Part shown: positions 21,486 to 32,179 of the stretch, piece by piece
Layout: the number at the start of each line of letters is the position of its first letter
Position numbering within the stretch: the first letter of the stretch is position 1
Assembly: GCA_019828545.1 (NCBI GenBank)
Contig: JACVRA010000175.1
Location: 186,001 to 250,000, forward strand
Direction of reading: 5' to 3'
DNA from: Paracamarosporium sp. OC-R06-R3
Taxonomy: Eukaryota > Ascomycota > Dothideomycetes > Pleosporales > Didymosphaeriaceae
DNA: 64,000 bases
Translations under genes and position numbers: made by a program
Notes under the pieces: generated by a model
What the model was told of the DNA's origin: nothing
What the model saw: the letters and a program-made list of their open reading frames with translations, nothing else
Database searches by the model: none

Positions 21486-23736
21486 ATGGAAACTGAAACT
21501 CGTTTAATTGTTGGTAGTCACGGGTATTCCCTCTGTTACAGATGCAGGCGCATCACGTTAGACACCGTTGTTCTCGGTAACTTCTATCACAGTGACCGAC
21601 TTGAGCAGGTCGTCAGGTCTGCGTCTCAATGTGCTATGTGCGCATTGATTTGCTACGGCTTCTTCGCCGACATTGCCGACAAATTTCTAGACGACCCCGA
21701 TACCTCACACAATAGGATAAACGTTCGTCCAGACGTGTATTGCACGTCTATACTCGGAAGGGGCAGGATGTCCTTACAAGCAGGACTACGTATATGGAGT
21801 ATAGTGAGCCATGCAAGTTGCTTATTCAACTGGTACTTACCCCGCAATGGTATGGAAGGCGCCTAACTTCTGTCATCATTCGCCTGTCTAACCACTCACA
21901 GAGACTAAATCATCTCCAGTCCGTCCGAAAGGGTTTGAGAAACTGGATTTTGCAAAAATGTGGCTCCGCGACAGCATTCAGTACTTTGATATGCATGAAG
22001 CCAATCAAAACCTGCGTGGTGCTTGGCCTATGGACAAGATCAGTCACACCCATCGCTCTCATTCCTTTCCCACGAGGCTCCTTGACCTGGGAAGCCAGCA
22101 GTACGATCAATTTGGTGATTTACGATTGGTATCATATTGTTCTGGGCAAGAGTATCTCTCACTGAGTCATCGATGGGGCGGCTCACAGCATTTGGTCACA
22201 ACGCGTTCCAATTATTCACAACATATGCGTGGTATTCAATTTTCGGGACTACCAAGGACCTTCCAAGACGCCGTTACGGTAGCGAGATATCTAGACATCC
22301 GATATCTATGGATTGATGCGTTATGCATAATCCAAGACGACAGGATTGATTGGCACCGCGAAGCGCTACTGATGGGTAGCATTTACCAAGGCGCAGCCTG
22401 TACCATTGCCGTACATGACGCACCAGATGACAGCACGGGTTTCTTGGAAGATTCACTTCGCTCTCCGATTTCAGTCTCGCTTGGGTCTTTTCACGACGGT
22501 ACTCACTCTACCGTAAGCTTGCGGAGCAACTTTAGAGCAGCAGTCGAAAAGAGTAAATTAAGTGGGCGAGGCTGGGTCCTCCAAGAACGATTCCTTAGTG
22601 CCAGGACGTTACACTTTACGGAAAGATCGATGTTTTTCGAAGATGGCAACGGCGTGATTACGGAAGAGGATGTACCCTTCGCAAGACGATCTATCATGAA
22701 GCTTTTACAAGCACCGGATCATATACATTCTAAGGTGACTTCCGTGGCTACCACGCTTCCCAGCACTCTATTAGATGAACCTCAGACGCTCATCCCACTT
22801 GGTATTGGTTTCGGTACATCCTGGAAGAATCCAGACGCTGAGAAAGAAAGTCAACAGAGCGAGACATCATGGCCGTCGTGGGTGATTTGTTCGCCTAAGA
22901 AACTTCATATTCCCTCTTTCAACTACCAAGCCTGCAATACGAACAGTGTGGACTTCGAGTCCCAATGGTTTGAACTTGTAGAAAGATATTCCAAAATAGA
23001 GCTTACTTTCGAATCAGACAAACTTCCTGCTATCTCCGGCCTCATCGGATCCTTTCAAACGTACATCAATGATCGCTTTATGAACGGCGTATGGAGCAAA
23101 ACATGCCACATTGGCCTTCTATGGGCCGCATACCGTGCTCCACTTCGGCGCCCAACGATGCGACGCGCTTTATCCTGGTCTTGGCTTGCGATGGATGGTC
23201 CGATTCAACACCCAAGACCGCCAGAATACGAGCTCCTACCCTCAGCTCGAATTGTGATGGACGTTACACCGCAGAATAAAGAACTCATCGATACTACGTC
23301 CCCATTGACACTTGAAGTAAGGATGAGACCCCTTGACCGCCTGGAAGCGACAGCAGCGACTGAAGCACCACTATTCTTCCGGCGATCGGTCCATTTGCAT
23401 AGGATGTTTGGTACCAAGATATTTAGACCATTACTGTGGTTTTTACCCGAGAAGATTGAGGAGCAAAAGCAGAGGTGTACGCCACATATTGGAGGAATTG
23501 GCTTCGCGGTCCTAGATGACGGGGCTATTCGTGGAGAAACACAGGATATTTGGTGTATCGATATTGCAAGACATGAAGATCGGCTTCAGCATCAGCACAC
23601 CTGGGTACTCCTTGTTACCCCCAGCTTTTCCGCTTATAATCATTGGACTAGAATTGGCATGGGGCTCATTGTGCCTGAAGAGAATCAGATACCATGGTTC
23701 GATGGCATGCCCACGGCCATAGTCACGCTTGTATGA
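21486..23736 (+). CDS. HET-domain (heterokaryon incompatibility) protein
   Basis: Two exons, 21486-21849 and 21902-23736, 732 residues. The chosen donor (GTATGG at 21850) joins LPRN to ETKSSP without a stop; a donor 17 nt earlier would create one. The HET core is at about 206-302: YLSLSHRWGG, LPRTFQDAVTVARYLDIRYLWIDALCIIQDD, DWHREALLMGSIYQGAACTIA. It is followed near 345-360 by GRGWVLQERFLSARTLHF. This is the stand-alone HET architecture, with a Cys-containing N-terminus (LCYRCRRI). HET domains mediate programmed cell death after non-self recognition in fungi. No NACHT or repeat domain is attached. Allelic partner unknown. Confidence 0.92.
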
Positions 23737-24493
23737 TATCTCAGAACTTGGAGCGTCGTCAAGCCGGGGACGCTACCACCACCATGGAGCGAGGAGCATG
23801 CAGAAGTCATTGTCAAGAGCAAGCTGCGCCGCTATCGGCGGCTTGACAGCACAAAGCTATCTCGGTGGTGCCATCCTCGTTCTCGTTTCACCCTCACCGG
23901 TCGCGCGATCTTGCAATTGTTAACTTAAATCTGGCACTTAACATGCGTTTCATGTCACCTCTCTTCCAAACCGGGAGGTTCTAAAAGGCAGAGTTCGAAC
24001 ATACACTATTGCGAAAGAGTTCTAAGACTTGGTTTAGTTTATAAAGTAAGCTATATCAGAAGGTGGCATGTCACAGGTATAAGCAATGTAAACTCGAGGG
24101 GAATCAACCATAGATTATAGGAGAGACGAATCGCTGCCGGGCAAACCTCGTCAGCTTTAGGTGTTAAGACCTACCCGCTCCCAGTAGTTCCACACAGGTC
24201 TACCGAGGTACCTAGTACATGGCTTGTGAGAAATCTATAGCAGAAAATTTAATCTTTTCTAACTTTAAAGTAATATATGATAGCCACTCGTAATGTCTCT
24301 ACCTTAAGAGCATCGTCATTCAACTCTCGGACGCTCAGATGGGTCTGGCATAGTTGAAAGCGGCAGACCCGTTTAAAAGCCCCTAGTACAAATATGCTAT
24401 ACAGCTTTAGGGGTAGATACTATATCGAGATGGCGTGATGCGGTCCGTTGAAGGATCATACGAGATTCCTTAATCCTCGGCATTGTCCTGCTT
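23737..24493. other. Intergenic, 0.76 kb
   Basis: Convergent 3' flanks of the HET gene and PABA synthase. More AT-rich than the surroundings toward the right; no element identified. Confidence 0.55.
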
Positions 24494-27079
24494 TCATTTA
24501 GATTGGAACGCTGTTAAAGCGGTCATGACTTTCGTTTCCATTTCCAGAAATTCACCCTCGTCGGTACTCTGAATAGTCACCGCACCACCAGCCCCAATGC
24601 GCCACGTCTCCGTATTGTCGTGAGAAGAGAAATCGCCATCTCGGACAGAGGTACAAGGGCTAGAAGACCTTGGACTCGGGTTGGAAGGCGTATAGCCAAG
24701 AGCAGAGTGTGGAGTAGACTCGCCACTGTTTTGAATGGTGTGATTCGGTTTCGACGAGCCATCGGTTACGGTCGAATCGCGGAGTGCGGTGCGGATCACG
24801 ACCGAGAAATCTCCTGCACCACCGACGTCCAGGTAACCCAAGACGCCGGAGTAAATACCCCGGGGACGCTGCTCAATGTCTCTCAGGATCTCGCACGACC
24901 TCTTCTTTGGGGCGCCGGTCATGGAACCTGGGGGCAATGAAGCTTTCAAAACATCCAAGCCCGTTGGTCCTTCATCTTCATCGGACTTCGGCAGTTGCCC
25001 TTCGATGACTGAAACAAGCTGGTACACGTGCTCGTATTCTTCGACCGTCATTAGCTTAGGGACGCTGCAACGCTCAGCGCCAATCACACCACCTAGGTCG
25101 TGTCGTATGAGGTCGACTATCATCAAGTTTTCGGCTTGCTCCTTGGATGAGTTGAGGATGCTGTATGCCGTCTCGCGCGTCATCGTGGGCGATTTCTTCA
25201 CGGTGCCCTTGATCGGTCGGAACTGGCAATTGCCTTCGCGATCCCACTTGAGGAATCGTTCCGGGCTTGTACCAACTACCATGGCGTTCGAAAGGTGAAG
25301 GTAGGCTCCGTATGGTGCAGGGTTCTTGCGTCGCAGCTTCTTGTATAGCGCCCAAGCGTTCAGGCCTTTACCATCGATTTTTGGCACTTTAATCAGAGTC
25401 TCATCAGTAAGGCAGAGTTCGTAGGAATCGCCTGCAGCCAGTGAATCCTGGCACCTGAGCACCTTGTTTCGGTAATGTCGTTCCTGAGGGGTACGAATTT
25501 GTGAACGGCTGAGCCGCTTTTCCATTTCCAGGCTTTCGCGAAGCTCTCTTGTGACGCTGGTATCGTACCTCGTTGTATGAGGTTCAGATGCGAGTTTCCG
25601 TTGCTGAGTGAGGTTTTCGATTGTCCGCCCAACGTTTGCGATCCAAGACGAGTCATTTGGCAGCAGTGACTGCACATACGTTTGGCCGGTAGCATGGTCA
25701 ATAATGATACTACGATGTACGAAGGCGAAGTTGATGTCGGGGATTGAACTGTTGGCTGTCGACTCGTGCGGGTCAACGCCGATTGTCTCCAAACCGGCCT
25801 CGTATGAAATGTAGCCCATGAGACCACCCCAGAAAGGGCTGTCATGTGGCAGATCTTCGTCGTTCAGGGTAGCGTCACCTTGGTGTCTTCGATTAGTGGG
25901 ATCATGTAGATCTATAGCCTCTTGGAGAATTGGCCATATTTGATCGATAGATTGCAGTTGGACGTTTTGCTCGTTCTCAGAGCTGGTACCGTAGCGTAAG
26001 GTGTGATCCCACGATCTGTACGTGATTTTCATCGTTTCTCTGGGTACTACAAGACCCAGCAAATTGAACCGTCCCATGCTGTGATTTTGCGAGTCGAGTA
26101 AGATGGTTTCGTCTCGGTCTAGACCGAGTGCCTCCAAGAGTGTGATGGGGCTCATCAAATCTGTCGAATGGCAAGCCCATTGTAATTTGGTGGTCCGACT
26201 TCCTGTGCTAATTTGTATTGCTTTGGCTAGACTCGAAACTGTGGAGTGTTCTTGGACTTGCATGCTGTTGTTAGTCCTAGCTCTCGTCGTTATGGTGGCA
26301 GCGGCAGGAGTTATATAGTTCATTGCAGCCGTACGGTCTTGTACGACAGTCCTTGAACGAGAGACAAGCCAATCTTCGGCCTGCACCCACCATCTTCGTA
26401 ACAATTTTATGCCCTCTTTTGAAGTGCATATAGACTCAGGGTGGAATTGAACGCCCCAGAAAGGTTTTTCGGTATGCCTTACTGCCATCAAGATGGATCC
26501 GTTAATATCGTCTTCTATATCCCATGCCAGAGGCTGGATGTGGGGGCATTGTGCGTTGGTCTTCCAACGTAGTTGAGCGCACTCGTCACTGTCGTTCCCT
26601 AAATCGACGTGGAGCGAGTGATACTGAGTGGCACGTAGGCTTGTGATACTCCGGAAGATATCGGTCCGATTATGAAGGATATTCGATATGATGCCGTGTC
26701 TTGCTTGCCTCAATCTTTTGATGCCGGCGCCATGTGCCAGACAGAGCGACTGGAATCCAAGGCATATCCCAAAAACAGGAAGGATGTCCTCTGAGTTGAG
26801 CTCCCATAATTGATTGATGAGACCGACATCAGCCGGGTTCGCCGGATGTCCAGGCCCAGGTCCAACTACCACGGCATCAAAGGCTTTGAGGATTTCTGTG
26901 AAGTTTTCGGATACTGTCTTGTCATCGATGCGAACTGTTGTCACGTTTGCCCCCAGGCTTTGTTCAAGCAGGCCGACGATGCTGTTTGAAAATGAGTCAT
27001 ATGCGTCCACATACAGGATATGGCGAGGTTCCTTGGCGACTGGATTGGTGGCATATGACGACGCGGCAGCTTGTGGCAT
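24494..27079 (-). CDS. pabA: Bifunctional para-aminobenzoate (4-amino-4-deoxychorismate) synthase
   Basis: Makes 4-amino-4-deoxychorismate from chorismate and glutamine for folate. Intronless; ATG at 27079 is used (an in-frame GTG lies two codons upstream), giving 861 residues. The N-terminal class I glutamine amidotransferase holds VGPGPGHP, nucleophile Cys106 in FGICLGFQSL, and VQFHPESICTS with the catalytic His and Glu. The C-terminal component I (chorismate-binding) domain holds GYISYEAGLETIG, GDSYELCLT, YGAYLHLSNAMVVGTSPERFL, RPIKGTVKKSPT, ENLMIVDLIRHDLG and SLPPGSMTGAPKKRSCEIL. The KGT motif, as opposed to an anthranilate-type sequence, supports PABA synthase. A Ser/Pro-rich insertion lies near residues 775-825. 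Confidence 0.96.
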   Translation of the reverse strand: MPQAAASSYATNPVAKEPRHILYVDAYDSFSNSIVGLLEQSLGANVTTVRIDDKTVSENFTEILKAFDAVVVGPGPGHPANPADVGLINQLWELNSEDILPVFGICLGFQSLCLAHGAGIKRLRQARHGIISNILHNRTDIFRSITSLRATQYHSLHVDLGNDSDECAQLRWKTNAQCPHIQPLAWDIEDDINGSILMAVRHTEKPFWGVQFHPESICTSKEGIKLLRRWWVQAEDWLVSRSRTVVQDRTAAMNYITPAAATITTRARTNNSMQVQEHSTVSSLAKAIQISTGSRTTKLQWACHSTDLMSPITLLEALGLDRDETILLDSQNHSMGRFNLLGLVVPRETMKITYRSWDHTLRYGTSSENEQNVQLQSIDQIWPILQEAIDLHDPTNRRHQGDATLNDEDLPHDSPFWGGLMGYISYEAGLETIGVDPHESTANSSIPDINFAFVHRSIIIDHATGQTYVQSLLPNDSSWIANVGRTIENLTQQRKLASEPHTTRYDTSVTRELRESLEMEKRLSRSQIRTPQERHYRNKVLRCQDSLAAGDSYELCLTDETLIKVPKIDGKGLNAWALYKKLRRKNPAPYGAYLHLSNAMVVGTSPERFLKWDREGNCQFRPIKGTVKKSPTMTRETAYSILNSSKEQAENLMIVDLIRHDLGGVIGAERCSVPKLMTVEEYEHVYQLVSVIEGQLPKSDEDEGPTGLDVLKASLPPGSMTGAPKKRSCEILRDIEQRPRGIYSGVLGYLDVGGAGDFSVVIRTALRDSTVTDGSSKPNHTIQNSGESTPHSALGYTPSNPSPRSSSPCTSVRDGDFSSHDNTETWRIGAGGAVTIQSTDEGEFLEMETKVMTALTAFQSK

Positions 27080-29569
27080 TATCACTCTGACAAAGAAACA
27101 TCGAAAAAGGGTATCTAGGTAATAGTGGGTCTACAAAGGCATAGAGAAGATATGGTTGAGAGAGTCAGCATAAGCGTGAGGAAAAATTTTCTTAGCGGAA
27201 CCGTTGCGATTTGATTCGGGGCAGACTGTCTAGCTAATTTTCAGCGCATCTGGACCATCTTCACGATCTCCAAGACTGGCTGCTAGCATAGCGAGCGGCT
27301 CTTGACTTCAGGTGTTGAAGAGGATTACTTCGGAAACCGAGGCCCGATTCAGTCAGAGAGAACGAGCAGCTAAGATTGTTGGATGCCCTTTAGCTGTCAC
27401 AGAAGCCAACGCACCTAAGCCAGGACAAGTACGATAGGCGACACCGTTCGGAGATGTTTTTTCCGGTGCTATCTGGTCGGCTGTGTACGGCCTGTAACGG
27501 TATCTGGGGTAGTTTGGTTGTGGTGGGGTGACGCTGCAGTATGGTTGACGGTTGACGGCAGGCCAGGGCGGCGCTAGTCCGAAGACGGATATCACGATTC
27601 AGGATGCCGGTTTGAGAAGTATTGATTTTTGGAGGCGAGTTGACCCGCTGCGAGCAAGTCACAACTCCTGCCTGAGAGTTGTGCCGCGGCGCGATAAGAA
27701 TAGGGCTTCTAGGTGCTGAGTGGAATGAATCTGTGATACGTGTGAATCCGTTATGCAGTGCTCAAAAATAGGCTCACAGCTGAAGAGAACGCATGAAAAT
27801 GGCCAGCATCAAACTGTAACTCGGAAACGGCTGGCGGTTCAGATACAAAGAGAAAAACATTGTTGTGCAAGGATGCGATACGCCCCGACGGCCATGAAAC
27901 TGGCCAGGTAGAGGGACTCCATGCAAGGCCCAAGTCAATCACGCTGCGTATCTCCATACATACTACAGACGGCTAAATTTATGCTCCTGGTACTGGGTTG
28001 CTTTGAGACGAGAAAGAATGCGTACACTAAGACCGGTTTGTTTGCGCAAAAGTAACACGAGGAGAAGAACGAGCCATCGGGGTTATATCTTCAAGGCAAG
28101 TCAGCATCCCCGAAAGGCATGTCTCGCGCTTATACAGCACTGTGAGCTCCGTCGGCGGTTGACAGGACGGGTCCAGAAGAGCAATCAGCACGCCGCGGTG
28201 ACGTCTGGTGTCCCCAGCGGCGTATCTGACACCGCCACCTCCGTTGCAGTCACCTGTCTGGAGCCTGTCTGGAGCTGCAGTGGTCGCTCGTGCTACCCCT
28301 GGAGCATGCAGGACCGATCAGGCAACGCCCCAGAAAAACACAAGTCCGTTGAGGGCGTTCGAGCCAGTTCCGTCGCCGGCCTTACACAGCATCTTGTCGC
28401 TTTCCTAGCTGGGCGGTGCGGTGATTGCTGCTCGTTTTCGATCGGATGGTAGCTGTTGTTCGGCCCATGTAGACAGAAGAAGCAAGCCTATGAAACCACG
28501 ACACAGGTCACGGCGAAAAGCGGCCCAGCAGGTCCACCTGTAGCATGACAGCGCGATCTGTAAGCGGAAGACGACGGTCGAGATGGTGCTCAAGCTTTCT
28601 GTTTAGTGCTGGATGCATTATTGGACAAGAAGATGCGCGATTCGCCGCACGTGTAGCTGGTGTCGTGCCTGAAACACCACCGTGCAGCACCCGCTCGAAA
28701 GGAGAGGTAAGGCTAGCGACGAGCGGGAAGCGAAAAAGACAAATGCCTCCTGGGGAAACCGGCATCTGCTTTGGGACCGTTCGGCTGCAGGGGCCCTGAA
28801 CGTCTCACAGTTCGCTGGTAGAAGCGTCTTCTTACACGCAGAAGCGAGCCAGCACATGGGCGCCGGGCAGCCGCCACGCCTCGTGCCGCCGCGGCCTTGG
28901 GGTCAACACTGGCTGCCAGCAGACTCAAGAGGCGACAGACGACAGAGGCGAACAGACAGCAACCAACGATTTGCCTACTGTACTCAGGTTCGCTGGTGGG
29001 GCCCTGGAACCGCCCTGCAACCCCGATGCGGTAGCATGGCCCGGTACCTGCATATCCAATGGCGCTATGTATATTCACGTGTTTCAGATGCACTTCTTCG
29101 CTTGCATCCGACAGCCCGACCTCACTCCATGCAGTGCACACACCCTGCCCAGGTACCGCGACGGACCTTCGATGGGGCCCACCTCTGACGCCTGTGGGTA
29201 CGGGAGCGCGCGACAAGGGAATCCCGTCCCCAGTTCGTGGCTGAGCACTATACTCGATTCTCCAATCACCGACCATGCCTCTGACTCCGTTTCAACCATC
29301 CGTTTCAAGTCCGTGCCTGAGGAGAACGAACAGTAGGTATATCTATCTCTGCTTTGTCCGCCATGGACTGCTTCACCTCCTCACTACAGCATTCGCTTTC
29401 TCATTTGCTTTTCTTGAAGGTGTGAGAGGGACAAAGTCATTCGTTTTCTTTGTCTCTTTAACATTTAATACAACCATCAGTTTCCTTCCAACCTTCATTA
29501 AGCAGATCTACACTACTATTTGACAGCCTTGGTACTGTCTTCTTTCGCTTCTCGACTATATTTTTCACC
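27080..29569. other. Intergenic, 2.5 kb, longest gap in the window
   Basis: Divergent region between PABA synthase and the GPI wall protein. Reading frames of 80-190 codons occur on both strands at 28000-29340 but overlap each other, lack splice-consistent extension and show no domain; I treat them as chance in GC-rich sequence. A pyrimidine-rich tract precedes the wall protein ATG (29370-29530), typical of strongly expressed fungal genes. A long noncoding RNA or a species-specific gene cannot be excluded. Confidence 0.5.
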
Positions 29570-31699
29570 ATGAGGGCTTCCATTGCTCTCCTAATTTCTG
29601 GCCTTGCGGCCCAGCAGGTTGCTGCCCACTGGGACCGTCAAGCTTCCAACTACAACACCCCCGGGTACAACAACAACGAATGTACCGACAAGCAGAAGGG
29701 AGGATACGATTGGTCCGACCTGAACGACGGTGACAAGCCCGGCAAGTATGACGACTTCAACTTCGGCGGAGAGTGGTCTTGCTCCACCAAGAAGTTCGGC
29801 AAGCGTGACCACATCACCAAGCGCACCTTTGGAGCCAAGGCCCTCACCAGCTCTTGCGGCAAGGAGAAGCCCGCTTCCTTCAGCTGTGACCAGAAGAAGG
29901 AGGGTTTCTCCGTGACCCACATCGATGTGTCTGTTGACCACGATGCCGACCTCGACTTCCACTACAAGATGAAGGATGGCAGCGTCTGCAAGCAGCGCGC
30001 TTCCTGCAAGAAGGATGGTACTACCGTCCAGAACACCCAGTGCGGTGGTGCTCAGTCCGTCGATGTCTACCTCGGCCACTCCAGCGAGGGCCGTGAGGAC
30101 TGCGAGATCGGTTTCCACCAGATCGGCTTCGACTGCAACCCTGGCGAGGAGTACACTCCTCCTCCTCCATACACCCCGGCCCCGCCGTCTTCGACTCCTG
30201 AGGTTCCTCCTTCGACTTCTGAGGTCCCCCCCTCGACTTCTGAGGTTCCCCCGGCATCCAGCACTGCTCCTCCCGAGACTTCTGACTCACCCCCACCGCC
30301 TCCAGAGACCACCAGTGAGAGCATCAAGACCCCCATCTGCGGCTACGGCTCGTGCGGTGGCTACTCCAACTCCACTGCTCCTCCTTCGCCTCCTGAGTCC
30401 ACCCCAGTAGAGTCCACTCCTGTTGAGTCCACTCCTGTTGAGTCCAGCGCTGAGTCCACCTCCACCCCTCCTCCGGCAGAGACCACCCCAAGCGGCGAGT
30501 GCGGCGGCTACGGCCAACCTGCTTGCGAGACCTCGACTCCTGTTGAGAGCACTCCTGTCGAGAGCACCCCCGTTGAGAGCACCCCTGTCGAGAGCACTCC
30601 CGTTGAGAGCAGCCCGGCTTCTTCCACGCCTGCCGACTCTACCACTACGCCTCCTCCTGCTGAGACCACCCCAAGCGGCGAGTGCGGTGGCTACGGCCAG
30701 CCTGCTTGCGAGACCTCTACCCCCGTCGAGAGCACTCCTGTTGAGAGCACCCCGGCCGAGAGCACTCCTGCTGAAAGCACTCCCGCAGACTCCACCACAC
30801 CTCCCCCTGCTGAGGCAACCCCGCCAACTTCCTACAACGCCACCACCCCGTCTGCTCCCGTCTCTTCCAGCCCGCCCACTGTCACTCCTCCTCCCGGTGG
30901 ATACACTCCTCCTGACTGCCTGCCCAAGTGCTTGAACACCTGGCTCAAGCTCAAGACCGAGTGCAAGGACAACACTGACTCTGCCTGCTACTGCAAGGTC
31001 CCTGAACTCACTGACAACGTCATTGACTGCGTCAAGGCCTACGGTACTGAGGAGGAGGTCAAGCAGGCTCTCTCTTACTTCGTTGGTATCTGCGCTCCTC
31101 AGGTCCCAGAGAACCCGGGAATCATCAGCAAGTGCACCGACGTGCCGCTCGCACCGCCCACGCCCACTCCTGAAGCCCCTGCTTCTTCTGAGGCTCCCGT
31201 TTCTTCCGCACCTGAGACTCCCGCTACATCCGCTGCTCCCGAAGCCCCTGAATACCCGGCCACTACGCCCGCTCCTGGAGCACCTGAAACTCCGGCCTCT
31301 CCCTCCGCCCCTGGAGCTGAATATCCCGCCACCACGCCCGCTCCTACTCCTGAGCAGCCCGTTGAGATTCCTTACACCACTATTACCTACGGCGGCTCTT
31401 CGTACACCGTGCCCCAGGTTGGCTTCACCACAGAGGCTCCTGATGCTCCTGGTGCCAACCCCACCGAGCCCATTGCTCTCTATCCCGCCCCTACGCCTGC
31501 TCCTGCGCCGGCCAACCCCACCGCTCCTTACCCAATCCCCTCTGGCGCTTCTGGCTTCACCTCGGTCGCCTATCCCACGGGCACCGGCGCTGTCACTCCT
31601 CCTCCTAGCGAGTTCAGCGGTGCCGCCTCCGGCTTGAACGTCCAGGCCAAGGGCGTCGGCATGGTCTTTGGTGCCGTCCTCGCTTTCTTTGCTCTGTAA
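29570..31699 (+). CDS. GPI-anchored cell-wall protein with Cys-rich N-domain, P/S/T repeats and CFEM-like domain
   Basis: Intronless, 709 residues. Signal peptide at 1-19 (MRASIALLISGLAAQQVAA). A Cys- and Lys-rich domain spans about 22-195, with repeated Gly/Asp/Lys text and about eight cysteines; I do not recognise its family. Residues about 196-445 are Pro/Ser/Thr-rich with PVEST tandem repeats and three GGY-containing Cys pairs. A CFEM-like domain has cysteines at 450, 454, 465, 473, 475, 487, 508 and 522 (C-x3-C-x10-C-x7-C-x-C-x11-C-x20-C). After another Pro/Ala/Thr stretch, the C-terminus SEFSGAASGLN plus a hydrophobic tail fits a GPI anchor signal. It is expected in the wall or outer plasma membrane. 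CFEM proteins act in haem uptake, adhesion or host interaction; which applies here is unknown. Confidence 0.88.
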   Translation: MRASIALLISGLAAQQVAAHWDRQASNYNTPGYNNNECTDKQKGGYDWSDLNDGDKPGKYDDFNFGGEWSCSTKKFGKRDHITKRTFGAKALTSSCGKEKPASFSCDQKKEGFSVTHIDVSVDHDADLDFHYKMKDGSVCKQRASCKKDGTTVQNTQCGGAQSVDVYLGHSSEGREDCEIGFHQIGFDCNPGEEYTPPPPYTPAPPSSTPEVPPSTSEVPPSTSEVPPASSTAPPETSDSPPPPPETTSESIKTPICGYGSCGGYSNSTAPPSPPESTPVESTPVESTPVESSAESTSTPPPAETTPSGECGGYGQPACETSTPVESTPVESTPVESTPVESTPVESSPASSTPADSTTTPPPAETTPSGECGGYGQPACETSTPVESTPVESTPAESTPAESTPADSTTPPPAEATPPTSYNATTPSAPVSSSPPTVTPPPGGYTPPDCLPKCLNTWLKLKTECKDNTDSACYCKVPELTDNVIDCVKAYGTEEEVKQALSYFVGICAPQVPENPGIISKCTDVPLAPPTPTPEAPASSEAPVSSAPETPATSAAPEAPEYPATTPAPGAPETPASPSAPGAEYPATTPAPTPEQPVEIPYTTITYGGSSYTVPQVGFTTEAPDAPGANPTEPIALYPAPTPAPAPANPTAPYPIPSGASGFTSVAYPTGTGAVTPPPSEFSGAASGLNVQAKGVGMVFGAVLAFFAL
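30391..30800 (+). repeat. In-gene tandem repeats (PVEST units and duplicated Cys block)
   Basis: Repeats of about 15 nt encode PVEST/PAEST runs. Two near-identical larger blocks encode PPPAETTPSGECGGYGQPAC followed by ETS and PVEST units. A diverged earlier copy with CGYGSCGGY lies at about 30340. Silent differences between blocks show codon drift with conserved protein. Confidence 0.85.
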
Positions 31700-32179
31700 A
31701 TGTAGCCCCATTGTCCGGGCGATAATGTGTGTGAATGCTGGTAATGGCTGTGCATACTGTTCTTCTCTATTTCCTTGAAGCATAGTTCAAGGCGCACTTT
31801 TGGAAAAATATCCGGATGGATGTGCATGATGGCATCGCATCGTATTGGTAATGCTTATTTTCCTTTGTTTCCTTGTGTTACATAGACTACAATCGTACAT
31901 CATACTTATAAAAGCTCGAGCCTCTTGTCCTGTGATGCTTGTCCAGCCATGATACATTGTGTATGTTGCTTTGAACGATGATGGATCGAGATCGTGACGC
32001 TGTGGCCGTGCGAGTGTATTGTTAGCGCCGCAGAGATCAGGGATCGGTTGTTGTGCGACATGATTGGCCGAGGCTGACAGCGGCAGATCGACGTCACTGA
32101 GCGCGCGTCAACTTCGACCCCGGTTCTTTCTTGTTGATCATCTCCCAAGCTCTGGCACCTCGCACGGCGGCAAACAACC
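31700..32179. other. Intergenic, 0.48 kb
   Basis: 3' UTR of the wall protein and promoter of the NCA2 gene. No structured element seen. Confidence 0.6.

Noticed and set aside
28682..29276. Opposed frames of 168 and 187 codons
   Set aside because: They overlap on opposite strands, have no domain, and occur in GC-rich sequence where stop codons are rare.
30287..31783. 498-codon minus-strand frame
   Set aside because: Mirror of the Pro/Ser/Thr repeats of the wall protein; the Arg/Gly/Ser-rich product is an artefact of repeat codons.
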